In this document: piece after piece, positions 39,221-50,100 of the stretch
How the letters are laid out: every line of letters starts with the position of its first letter
Position numbering within the stretch: position 1 is the stretch's first letter
DNA from: Vanilla planifolia
Lineage: Eukaryota > Streptophyta > Magnoliopsida > Asparagales > Orchidaceae
Direction of reading: 5' to 3'
DNA: 64,000 nucleotides
Assembly: GCA_023846275.1 (NCBI GenBank)
Contig: CM043871.1
Location: forward strand, 35,907,747 to 35,971,746
The notes under the pieces: model-generated
What the model saw: the letters and a program-made list of their open reading frames with translations, nothing else
Told to the model about the DNA's origin: nothing
Database searches by the model: none
Program-made: the position numbers and the translations under genes

Positions 39221-40829
39221 TCACAATTTTGATTATTCGAACTCATTATGATACCACATGGCCAGAGGGTTTCGACAATTGTTGTAAAGGTCGACATTAT
39301 AGCCAATGATGTGACAGTTGATACATAAATAATTTTAGGCTAGATTAATAGTGGCATTGCTTCTTAGGATAGTTTTATTTATTGGGCTTCTATTATCATG
39401 TTGTGTGAGTCATGTACAACTCAAGGAGTAGGCATTATGGATTATAAGCTGACACGAATTATTTTTATTGGGTACACTACTTTCAATTACATATGGCTAG
39501 CATCTATACTGTGCTCTCTGGCATGTCCACTGCAAGCCGTTGCACATGGACCAACACTTGACTTTGCTTCTTTATGTTATGATGACGATTTTCATCATTT
39601 TGTCTCATCCCTTAATTTTTTTTTCATAATATTTTGTTTTAATGAGCATGGAATTCAATTATTATCATATAAATGTTGCCCCAATGAAGTCTACAACGTT
39701 GGCCAAAGGACCTTACAAATCATTAGCTCAAATGAACCTACAATCATTAAGCCAAAATATCTAATAAGAATGAACAAAATACTAAGAAAATCTCAAAAGA
39801 CAAAATCCCAAAATTATGCAAAATATATAATGAAAAACTCAAAATACAAAGCTCTTATGATCAATATAATTTAAATAAGGGACATGCAAAAAACTTATCA
39901 AACCAATGAAAAGAATGAATATGTAACCTAGCTCAAAGAATATGGAATGAAAAAAAGATCACATAAAATGATATCAATGCTTATAAACATGATTTTGCAC
40001 TCTAATTCTCTTTTGAAGTGATGTTTTTAAAGGTGTTACCCTTTCACATGGATATGTAAGTATTCATTAACTTATTCTTCCAAGTTTTGATCCCTTTATA
40101 ATGGATTATATGGTCTTTAATGGTTCTAAAAAATCGTTAATAGCTAAATCAAACTTTCTTAAAAATCAGTCAAACTAACCATTATTTTAAACTAATCAAA
40201 CTATTTGATTCATGTATTATACAAGTATAATGTACATAATATCTTAGTCATCAAATGCATCAAATTTATCTGATTAGTTAATTTTGTTAATTCATAACTA
40301 ATTATACTTATTTGATAATTTCATTATATATTTATAAATAACATAACTTTATGGATCTAATTTTTCATCTCCTAAGTTTTTATAAGATTATACAATATGA
40401 TGATAAGCATTATGCTTGTACAAAGACCTTCACATTTACTAGTCTTTCTATAAATAAAGTATGATACTTATATAATTAATTATATTATATGAAGAAAATT
40501 AGCTCACTCAATGTCTAAGTCTCAAAATATACCTCTCATGAAAACATTTTTGTGCTTGTATAATAAGTGCATCATATATTTATAAATATTATAAATGATA
40601 AACTTAAATAAGAATTATTAAAGTATTATTCACTATTTGATCTCAAAGATAATTAGTCTTATTGTATAATGAATATATCATACAAGTATGATTTGTATAG
40701 ATTTTACCTAATTTATTCAATTTTTAATTTATACTTGACTATGATATACTAACAAATATTAACCAATTAACTTACCTATATTATTAAGTATGTTTATATG
40801 TAAAACAATCTAAAGATGCATAGCTAAAA
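39221..40829. other. AT-rich intergenic with one unassigned open frame
   Basis: A plus-strand frame at 39398-39874 would encode 158 residues, with a cysteine-rich, hydrophobic first half and a lysine-rich end. I recognise no domain, it has no coding-like base composition, and its end is low-complexity, so I do not call a gene. The rest is featureless. Confidence 0.35.
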
Positions 40830-41190
40830 AATACTATTAAATATTATTCATATCAAAATTTAAAATGATTATTACTTCACTCAAAAACTATTTTAATTAT
40901 TAGTGATTATATTAAATTGATTGTGATCAAAGTTAGTTCAAATTTAAAATTTTTTTATAATTTATACAAAATTATAATAAATTAATTGACATGAAATTAG
41001 TAAATTTTTTTTAAAATTATGATCCCTATCTTAACTATCTCTAATTAAACCAATTTTTTTTTGTTATTGAAAGGTTTTTTTCCTATAATAACATATTTAT
41101 AAATTATATTTGACTATCAAACTCTATCATAAAACTCTATCTTTTAATCATATTTTATATCAACTAATCATCAAATACACATACAATTTT
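40830..41190 (-). repeat. Inverted copy of the repeat at 110-500
   Basis: The reverse complement of this stretch reads as 110-500 (and 15310-15690), sharing 'tgtgtatttgatgattagttg', the 'gagttttat.atagag' block and 'atttcatgtcaatta'. It shows that part of the BAHD-flanking repeat is itself a dispersed family, present in both orientations. Confidence 0.7.
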
Positions 41191-41309
41191 ATGTTTGTAC
41201 ATGTTTTTTTCCAAGACTGATTCTCAACTCATCATGTTTTCCTTTGATCAATTCTCTGGAATGACCACAGGTCTATCACACCAAAGATAGATGAAACTAT
41301 ACAAATTTT

Positions 41310-41525
41310 GCACTCATTTAAATTACTTAGAAGGGTCAGCAAGCTCCACTGTTTACAGGTATGTGGGGTTGGTTTTTATGGTATTTTATAGCTTATTGTG
41401 GATGGAGTTTTGACAAGCCACTTGGTGAAGTAAACTTTCACATGCTGTTTTGATTGTGTTCGTAGATGTCATTTTGGAAAAATCAACTTAGAACTTGATT
41501 ATACAAAACACTCATCAAAATTTTA
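41310..41525 (+). repeat. Direct repeat left of the gene-fragment cluster (partner 46437-46660)
   Basis: The stretch from 'ttgcactcat' through 'tatgtggggttggttt' and 'ttttgacaagc' to 'tcaacttagaa' matches 46437-46660 in the same orientation with about one difference in ten. The two copies bracket the CDC20 pseudogene and the deformylase gene. Confidence 0.85.
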
Positions 41526-41534
41526 TACAAAGCC

Positions 41535-42478
41535 TTAACTGCAGCATTGGTTTTCATTTGAAGTTCGGCTTGAAGAGGACATTGATAGATCTCACACATG
41601 GACTAGGTTGTCATTGCCTCCACTTGCAAGCTGTTTTCCAGAGCCAGACCATTTCAAACCACAAACCTTTGGAAGAATTCCATAGGTATACCGTATTATC
41701 AAGAGCTATGGACAAAACATTCCTGCTTCCCCAATCAAGAAGATTCAGATAGAAGTCGTCCACTAGATCGGGTGCATCTAATGTCCTGTCTGCTGACTGC
41801 CGTAAACAAAATAGTGAACACCACTTTGAATTGAGGAAAGCAAAGAAAAGATGAGCTAAAAGAATAGCACAAGACGCTTATTACCTGGGGGATGTATCTT
41901 TTGGTTCTGGCAACCTTGCTTTGGTTGGAAGAAGCAGAATCATACAGCGCAGTGAGCATCCCTTCAGTGGCCGTCGGAGGTCTTTTGCAGAATACCAAAA
42001 TCCTGCTTCTGTTGTTGAGAAAGTTTGAGCTAGAATTTTACGATATGCCTCTTTTGCAGGAGAAACAACTTCATTTTTCTCCTTTTCTTTCCTTGGTTGT
42101 GTTAAAAGATAGTGGGCAACGTCAAAGTCCATCGGAGATCTATCTGGGATGAATCTATCACCCTGCAATTATCAGAAAATAAACAACCCAAAAAAAAAAA
42201 AAAAAAGGAATACTGGCTGAATCAAGAAGTGTCGATTTCAAAAATGATGAAAAATTAACAAGGGATTTTATAGAAAGAAGCCATTGCATATTATCGAACA
42301 GGTCCTCTGCATGGGAAAAGAATCTTACAGTTTGCCTGAAAGAAGGAGCGTTACAAGAAGAGTTGCGGAGAGACGGCATGTATACTGCTGGCCCAACTTT
42401 TGAAAGAGGTTGTCGAGATCTCCATTGTGTCTTTTGAGTGGAAGCGGACAAAGAAGAACTCAAACTTGCTGCGTCCAT
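41535..42478 (-). pseudogene. CDC20-like (APC/C activator) pseudogene, truncated
   Basis: CDC20 is a WD-repeat activator of the anaphase-promoting complex. The minus strand starts at 42478 with an exon of 50 codons (to 42329, donor gtaaga). A second exon at 42162-41885 has [19 protein letters not shown] and, after a one-base deletion near 42025, continues in another frame to RYIPQ. A third begins at 41796 with [20 protein letters not shown] and NTVYLW, the start of the beta-propeller. It then jumps directly to the later [15 protein letters not shown] segment in a shifted frame and ends about 41535, so the middle and the last WD repeats are missing. A TGA also replaces the tryptophan after the GGNDN block. 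Splice sites between exons are intact, so it arose from genomic DNA, not from mRNA. Confidence 0.85.
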
Positions 42479-42731
42479 TTGTTAGGAAAAACAAGGAAAA
42501 AAACAAAATAACGAAAATATCTGCAGCAAAAGATCGAAAAAGATCAAAAATCGAAATAAAGAAGGAAGCGTTCGCTAATTTGTAACCGTAGAGGAAATAG
42601 AGTTTCGCCTTCTTCCTTTTCTATTATTTCCGGATGATGATCGCCAGTCGTGTGGTCAAACTTTCCTTTGCTCTTCTTCGATTGACGAGGGAAAGATCAG
42701 AAGACAGATCTTTGCTTTGGGAGAGCAGGAG
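42479..42731. other. Spacer upstream of the CDC20 fragment
   Basis: Moderately GC-rich compared with the surroundings and of promoter-like position between the minus-strand CDC20 start and a possible plus-strand start at 42732. No definite element is placed. Confidence 0.3.
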
Positions 42732-42812
42732 ATGGAGATCGAAGACAAGAAAGCGTTAGGCGAACTGTGGGACGGTTTGCGGCTTTTCTACTCCAGGAAC
42801 ACAACTCGGTGA
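42732..42812 (+). pseudogene. Possible first-exon fragment, unidentified
   Basis: A short plus-strand frame starting MEIEDKKALGELWDG has coding-like composition and stops after 26 codons. Together with the exon-like sequence at 42954-43250 it may be the remains of one gene read away from CDC20. I do not recognise the protein. Confidence 0.3.
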
Positions 42813-42900
42813 TGAAGGACGGGATCGTTCCTCTTGGCATAACGGCTATATTATTACTAAATTTAAAATGAAAAAAGGAATTAATTTTTTGTCTCATTAA

Positions 42901-42917
42901 ATTAAATTCTTAAGCTT

Positions 42918-42949
<32 letters not shown>

Positions 42950-43183
42950 AATCAGGAAAAGAGACAAAAGGCAGAGGAAGCGAACGCTGTAGCCAATATG
43001 CAGCTTGCTGATGAACGTTAGCAATGAGATTCCGTTCAGCAACAATTCAAATTAAATTCTTAAGCTTGTTTTTTTTTTTTTTTTTGAATCAGGAAAAGAG
43101 ACAAAAGACACAGGAAGCGAACGCTGTGGCTTATATGCAGCTTGCTCATGAACGTTAGCAATGAGATTCCGTTCAGCAACACT
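42901..43183 (+). repeat. Tandem duplication, 150-bp unit, each with a poly-T tract
   Basis: Unit 1 is 42901-43050 and unit 2 starts at 43051. Each opens with attaaattcttaagcttg, a T run (30 and 17 bases), then gaatcaggaaaagagacaaa and about 95 further bases with few differences. The string gtctcattaaattaaattct at 42891 recurs at 43281, so the pair may sit inside a longer direct duplication. Confidence 0.85.
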
Positions 43184-43250
43184 TCACTGGCGAGGTAACT
43201 CCAGAGGAGATGGATGCCGAAGCGGATGACGGTGTGAGGTTTAGGCGTTG
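42954..43250 (+). pseudogene. Duplicated exon-like fragment of an unidentified gene
   Basis: After each poly-T tract and a 'cag' (a good splice acceptor) one frame reads as a charged coiled-coil-like peptide starting QEKRQK and containing NAVA, MQLA and ER. Each copy then has TAG and TGA at sites where CAG and CGA would keep the frame open. In the second copy the frame continues through TPEEMDAEADDGV to a TGA near 43250, as a protein C-terminus would. The host gene is not recognised. Confidence 0.45.
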
Positions 43251-43304
43251 AGTATTTTATTTAATAATAAATTTTTTTTTGTCTCATTAAATTAAATTCT
43301 TAAG

Positions 43305-44822
43305 TATTTTATTTAAATTTAGTAATAATATTGTCATTTACTTTATTATTATAAAAAATGTAAGTATAATATTTTATCATTTGTCTTACATTTTAAAATA
43401 TTATTTTGTATTAAAATAATTTGTTGATAAAGTGTATAAATATTCTTTTTATATATATAATAATTAATTTTAAAATATTTTTTATTAAAATAATTTGTTG
43501 ATAATGTGTATAAATAATTTTATTAAAATAATTTGTTCTATTTGCATATTGTTTGGAAGTTTATTAATGAGATTTTAAAAAAGGATATTAAAAAAGAGGT
43601 TAGGAGAAAAAGTTTTATATAAAAGAAAATATAGTTTTGATAAAAAATTCGTGATAAAAATAAAATTTGAGAAAAAATTTGACACTTAGTATACAAACAT
43701 AACTTTTATGAAAAAAAATCAAGTTTGTAGCTCCTATGCAATATTCTTATACAAACATTAACCTCTAAACGAATACTATCGAGCACAACTTTAGTAATCC
43801 GTTCAACAAAGAGTATTTCCTACGGAAACAAAACCATTAAGAAACAAACCAAAGATCCAACTCATGTTCTATGATACAGCATCAAGGGATATGAACAATG
43901 GATAGATGAACTTCATTGCAGAAATAAAGAAACAATGATGCAATTAGAAGATTTCATCTAGCTAAAAATGCAAAGTTTAATTTTGCAAGCACAGGGATCA
44001 TAATATCCTGTTACAATGGACCCATAATCATCATTGCTATTATGCAAATTGAACCAATATATTATTGGGTAAACATCAATCAAAGTTTAGCTTAATATAT
44101 TATTAGATAAATATCTATCAAATAAAAATCACTAACAAAGGCCAACTAATTATATAATATAATTTTAAAACTACATTAAACTTTCAATATGAGTTAATCT
44201 TTCTCTTTGTAATAAGTGTGCAAAAAAACTTACCTCACACCCATAAAGACATCGATCATGCAATTCCACAACATAATGAACTATGAAAATGATGGAATCC
44301 ACACCGAAATTGAACCTCACTAAGCATGCTTTAAATAACATTCATAGGATCTGTAATGTATCAAGGACTAACATAGCAAAATTTCATATTGCAAACTTCT
44401 ATAACCTCTCTCAATATGATAACTTCATTTATGCAAGCATTTGTATAGTTTATAAATAAGTTAATCTTCTCCTTTTGCCTTTTGAAACCTTTCGCATTAA
44501 TCCAACCAATTGTTTAGTAATAGTTGTTAGTCCTATAAGTCAAATTGGTCTAAAAGAATAGACTTTATCATACATACTAAAATCACAATAATCACTCAAT
44601 TAGACACTTTGACTAGACTGATCTTAAGAATCAAATGCTCAAATTTGACTAAGAGTTCGTAACAAACTGACCCATTGTTACATGGTATTATTTCATATGA
44701 CTATGAGACGAATTACTGAGTTACAGCTATGGCAATTCAAAAGTAAATGCAAATTCTGGATAATAATAAAAGCACAAAAAAAAGAAGTACTACAATTACG
44801 AATTCCAGAAGAGGAAAAAAAC
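43305..44822. other. Intergenic or terminal intron of the deformylase gene
   Basis: I searched this stretch on the minus strand for the final deformylase exon (FFDRM and the LEKKYE-like helix) and did not see it. A donor-like 'gtaagt' near 44235 follows a short open stretch, without recognisable protein. The rest is AT-rich. Confidence 0.4.
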
Positions 44823-45833
44823 CTGCAAATGGTCAAATTCATGCTGGAAAACCCGAGCAGGGAGCTTAGAAAGATTAAACCGAAACCTCGCGCCCTTTAT
44901 GTCTCTAGCATCAATCTTGACAGATGCAGGTCTCTGTAAGCACAAAACTAATGAGATGTAAGCAAACAACAAGTTTCCAGTGATTTATAATTAATGAAGT
45001 AATGGTTTAGTAACTTTGCTTTAACATTGAGGTAAAACCCAAAAGAGGACGTCTGGTTTTTACCTCTACATCTGCAAAAATTCCAGGAAAAGACGAGCAC
45101 CCTTCATAACAGAGTAGTTTCTTTTTAGTGGCTTTTTGGACAACTGGGTTTACAAGGACAATTTCTTCTCCTTCACCACGTTCCCCGGCAGGATTAAATA
45201 CCATCAGCTGAATGTTCATTCCAACTTGGGCCGCCGAAAGTCCGATGCCATCTGTTCTAGTTCCAAAGATGCGACTTTCTGGCTATTTGAAGTGCCCAAA
45301 CACCGTAAAAAGGAAGAAGATACAAACCACCCACTTGTACATTACGTCGAACATCTCGTCGGCTAGTTTCTTCAGGTTCTCATCAAAGGTGTTGATGCGC
45401 TTATTCCTCGCTCTTAGCCTAGGATCCGGGTATTCCACAATCTTAAGAGACGGGACGAATTTCAAATCAGAAGCTAAGAGAAGAGAAGCAGATTCATCAT
45501 CGGATGGAGCAGTTTTACAACAAATGCATACATCTCATTATCCATCGACTTATAGATGGAGACATCTAAACAACATTGATAAGATTTGTTTTTGGAATGG
45601 GTTATGAATTCGGATTGTTTTGGCTTAAGGGAGGCGTAGTCGTCTTCCTGGAAGGAGAAGCCGCGGCTGGCCTGGGCGAAGACACCTAAGGCTGCACGTC
45701 GGAGATGAGGGGAATCAGTCGGGAAAGGTAGGCTGATACGCTTCCAATTATGCGGTCGGGTATGGCAGAAGAGACGTGGGAGAAGACAAGAACGGGAGGA
45801 GACGGCCAGTGGAGATGGAATCGCCGCTGCCAT
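44823..45833 (-). CDS. PDF1B: PDF1B-like peptide deformylase, plastid type, last exon not found
   Basis: Peptide deformylase removes the formyl group from nascent plastid (and some mitochondrial) proteins. Four minus-strand exons join in phase: 45833-45575, 45473-45335, 45256-45064 and 44933-44823. Exon 1 starts MAAAIPS with a Ser/Arg-rich stretch typical of an organellar transit peptide. The metal site is complete: GIGLSAAQ (motif 1), EGCSS (motif 2, with Ser where Leu is usual) and HEFDH (motif 3). Introns 2 and 3 have clean GT-AG ends of 78 and 130 bp. Exon 1's end is uncertain: the donor used here (GT at 45574) is weak and gives about 15 residues not expected in the family. The C-terminal exon after HEFDHLQ is missing from the next 3.3 kb, so this may be a truncated gene. 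It lies between two direct repeats and beside a CDC20 fragment. Confidence 0.75.
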
Positions 45834-45886
45834 CTCTCTTCTTCTCCGGCGCTCTCGATGCTTGTGTTTGCGCTGTAGTTGTATAC

Positions 45887-45922
<36 letters not shown>
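45887..45922 (+). repeat. TAA microsatellite
   Basis: About 12 uninterrupted TAA units just upstream of the deformylase start, in its 5' untranslated or promoter region. Confidence 0.95.
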
Positions 45923-46436
45923 TAAATATCAAAATAAATAATAATATAAATAAAAATACCATAGACTTTCTTATGATATAATATAATAATATTATCTTTT
46001 ATAATTGCATATCAAAATAAATATTAGTTTCACATGCAACAACATATCATCAAAACGTATTTCTATCTTTTCATATATCTATGACATTTCCTGTAAAATA
46101 AATAAATAATAAATATTATAAAACTTAGTATATAAAGAGTCATTATAAATAATATAATAAAAATATAATACAATTGTGTGTTAACTCATAATAACAATGA
46201 AATAATAATAAAAAATAATGTTTGTTGAATTATTGTATATGAGCATGTTACTATCATAAATGATTTTCGTATTTAATATAATTTTTTATCATTTTTTTAT
46301 ATTTTTTACAAACTATAGTCCAACAAAAATATTTATTTTATTAATTATTTAATCTTTAAAGCGTACAAAAATCAAAATTATTAGAGATAAGACATATCAA
46401 AAGAAGAAAGATAAAAAGTCATTAGAAATAGGAAAT
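45923..46436. other. AT-rich upstream region of the deformylase gene
   Basis: Extremely AT-rich and low in complexity; no defined promoter element is placed. Confidence 0.4.
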
Positions 46437-46660
46437 TTTGCACTCATTGAAATTACCTAGAAAGGAACAATAAGCTCCATTGTTTGCAGGTATGTGGGGT
46501 TGGTTTCTATGGTATTTTATAGCTTATTGTAGATGTAGTTTTGACAAGCAACTTGGTGACGTAAAATTTCACATGCTATTCTAATTGTGTTCATAGCTAT
46601 CATTTTGGGGGAATCAACTTAGAATTTTATTATGTAAAATACTCACCAAAACTGTGTAGT
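46437..46660 (+). repeat. Direct repeat right of the gene-fragment cluster (partner 41310-41525)
   Basis: Same sequence and orientation as 41310-41525. It then adds a short duplication of 'aactctcaccaaaattgtgta' like strings near 46640-46700. Confidence 0.85.
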
Positions 46661-48359
46661 GATGTTCCTGTGTAAAACTCTCACCAAAATTGTGTACTTT
46701 CAAAAATTTGGAGTATGGATGGGAAACATTATCAATAATCCTGGGCATAGATGCTGCTTCTTTTTTAGTTTGAACCTACATGGGTTTGAGATAAATTATT
46801 TTAGGATGAATGTCACTTTGATAGAAGTATGAGTTAAGCCATCAGAAGCAGAAGCAATATAAAATAGAGTAATTGGATCAGTCAAACTAATTTTTTTAAA
46901 GCTTTAGTTGTTCTAGCATTTATCATTTTACTTGGTTTGCATTGGCCTCCACAAGTCTCATCATTTGAACTTGTATTTCATAAACTTTGTCATCATATTG
47001 CACTATCCAAATGCTACCACCATCCAACTAGCTTGTAAAATTTATACGCATTGTTCAAGTCACCAACAATAATGATCACTAAATATGTGTTTGTTAAAAT
47101 AAAATGATGACATGATGATCATATTTTTCTAAAACCCAGATTGTGTTGGCTTCTATACTCCCCTTCAAGCCATGAATTGATCTACAGGGAAGATTAGAGA
47201 TGGGATGGAATGTCTGTTATCTTTGAAATTAAGTAAGTCACTTTGCAAGAAGAGAGCATATTTTGCCTCCAAATCCCAGTCAGTCATTACAAATCTATAT
47301 CCAAATTCTCTAACTTGTTAATCAGTCTTTTAGCTAGTCTTATCTTTAAGTTTTTCTTAGCAAGAAGATTTTGCATCCATGCTTCTTCGATTATGGTTTT
47401 CTTGGAACTTCCTCATATTTCTTGACTGTAGTGGACAATCTCTTCAAATCCAATTAGCCATGGCTACATATGTGTTATATTTATCAAACTTCTTACTTGG
47501 AGAGGGCATGTAGGTCTTTGTTATTCTTCATATCAAATAAACTCTATCTTGGATGAAGTGGTAAATTCTAAACCTGACCTTAACTTGATAAACATGACAA
47601 GGGATACAACCAAGAGTTGGCCCCCTCTCTTAGGGTTCTATGCCTTTAAAATCACTTTCATTAAGAAGAATTTTCCTAAGAGAACTTTATTATTCAAAAT
47701 GAACAAAATGATAAGATGATCATTGATGGCTTTTGTAAGTCTTTTTGTTATCAAAGGAAAATACATTGAGAGATTCATAAAGATACAAAGGATATGTCAT
47801 GTTATACTTCACTATGTAAGCCTTTAGTTCTAAGTCGCATAATAGGTGGTAAGTGTACATTCATGAACTCATCTAGTCCTTAATCGTCCTAAAAACTAGA
47901 TAGATCTAGATAAAATTTATATATAAACTAATACTTATCATAGAAGATTCAAAAGTCAAATTTAAACAAGTTAGTTTTAATTTGAATTCATTTTGATCTA
48001 TTTAAAAATGCTTATATCAAGAAATTTTTTATCCAAAGTTTTGTTCTCTCTCTCCAAATAATCTTCACACATCAAGTTTTTATCTCCATTTTCAAATAGA
48101 TATCCTTTGGCTTTTAAAAGGTATTCCACCACGATTTAATATTCAAGTCATATGCCATGTTCTAAGTTTCTCTAGGGAAAGAAGCTTCCAAAGCACAACT
48201 TTTTGGAACTTTCTTGAAACGCTTTAATGTTGTAGGCGATCTCCAATTTTGGTTGGCTATTGCATATTTTGCTTTGGCTGTCAAACCTCCAGTTAGGAGA
48301 AGGTACATAGAACTTGGTTATTTTCTATATTAAGAAAACTCTTTTTTAAATAAAGTGGC
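46661..48359. other. Intergenic, no gene recognised
   Basis: Less AT-rich than its surroundings in places (47140-47480, 48100-48320) and with coding-like words, but no domain was recognised. By position it may be the 5' part (gag or protease) of the gypsy relic that follows. Confidence 0.35.
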
Positions 48360-50100
48360 TTATGAGACATGTCTTAAATTTTACTCCAACATTTTTACTC
48401 ATTTAAGGTGCACCTACAATCATATCATGATTTATGGTCTAGAAAACTTAAATTCCAATCACCCAAAGGTGTTGTGTGCAAATCTAGTTAAGAGAATATT
48501 TTGATAAACTATGGTGTAACATTCTTCTTATGGATATTATTCATGTCTAATTGAGTCACATCTCACTAGATGACCTTTAGGTTATTTATATAGGTGATTA
48601 AACATAATAATTTGAATGGAAGGAAAAGAAGATTGTATTGAATCCAACAAAACTCAAAGATCATTTAGCTAGTAAGGTGAAGGGGCCATATTGACCAATA
48701 AAAAAGAGATGTTACATCTTTTGTGTTAAGATCAGTTTGAGTGTGACAGTCAAGAGAGCAACATAATCTATACCTTAGTAAATAGATACTCAAGGAAGAA
48801 TATAGGTTTGGTGCTTAAGTCCTTGAGAGATGTTTAGGATTTTTAAGAGAAGTTTAAGGATATTTTTCCTAAAACATTACTAGATTAATTATTGTTATTG
48901 AGGAGCATTCAACAAGCTATATAACTTATTCCAAGGCCATCCTTAAAAAATTTACCTCATTATCAAATGAAGTAGACTGAGCATGTTGAGTTATAAGAAA
49001 CAACTTTAAGAATTTCTCTAGAAACGATTTACTATCTTAGGTGTCTGTTGCATTTCTTACTCCAAAGGAGGGTAATTAATGAAAAAGTGTAGACAACTGA
49101 GCCATTAGTACGATCAATATCAAGTATTAGCACTTGATATTGTGACTTGATATACTTGACATGACTGCTAGAGAAATTATTTTTTCTAAGATTGATTTGA
49201 AGAGTAGATACCACTAGATTAAAACAAGGGGATGTATTGAATAGAAGAGCATCTTCTAGACAATAGAAGAGTTGGTTGAATGATAAGTTATGCCATCAAA
49301 CCATCCAATGCCCCTATTACCTTCATGTGAGGTGTGGCACATGTTCTTTGACTTTATCTAGAATCCTTCCTCATTATCTACTTTGATGACACTTTGATTT
49401 ATGGTTGAACTTGAGGAGATCACTTCTCTCATTTGCATTAGGTATTTGAGATACTTCGAGGAGAGAAATTATATTTAAACCTTGGGAAGTGTAATATCAT
49501 AACAATGATAATGGCCTTTTTAAAGTTTTATAGTATTAAGTGAGAGAGTGTTAATAATCACAAGAAAATTATGGCTATCTAAGAATGGCCAACACCTATC
49601 ACAATACATGATGTCATGGTTTCTATGAACTTGCTACATTTATGCATATGTTTGTTTGAGGTTTTAGTACCATATCTTAAAGAATAATATTGATGGACTC
49701 AACCAGCTACTTAAACTTTTTAGACCATGAAAGCTAAGTTAGTTAAGGCCCAAATGCTTAGGTTGCTTGGTTTTAATAATGTCTTTGAAGTAGCTCATGA
49801 TGCCTCAAAAGTGGGAATTAGAGGAATACTCAGTCAAAAGGGCCATCTTATTGTGCTTCATAATGAAAAGTTAAATGAGATCCATCAAAGGTAATCAAAC
49901 TATGATTAGGAGTTCCATGCTATGGTGTAGGTGTTGCATTTTTGGTGACACAACAATTTACCACATACGTTTGTACTATTCTATAATAATCAAGCTTTGA
50001 GGTAAGTGCACAAAAGAAGTTGAGTATTATGCATGCAAAAATGGGTGGAATATTTAAATAAATACACATTTGTACAAAAAATGAGTAGGTATTAAGAACA
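48360..50100 (+). mobile_element. Decayed Ty3-gypsy pol relic, plus strand
   Basis: This is the inverted twin of 19740-21370. In order it shows a broken upstream pol segment (48380-49000), RT remnants (about 49150-49380, with a YFDDTLIYG catalytic box near 49380), and RNase H from about 49740 (FEVAHDASKVGIRGILSQKG then NEKLNE and a later NNQALR). Frames are broken by stops and indels. The similarity to the 20-kb copy ends near 50000. It belongs to a different, older family than the intact element at 24-33 kb. Confidence 0.85.

Noticed and set aside
39398-39874. 158-residue plus-strand open frame as an orphan gene
   Set aside because: AT-rich, hydrophobic then lysine-rich low-complexity composition, no homologue or promoter recognised.
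44682-45607. Plus-strand open frames at 44682-44939, 45136-45366 and 45212-45607
   Set aside because: They are antisense to the deformylase exons, which carry the catalytic motifs and in-phase splice sites.
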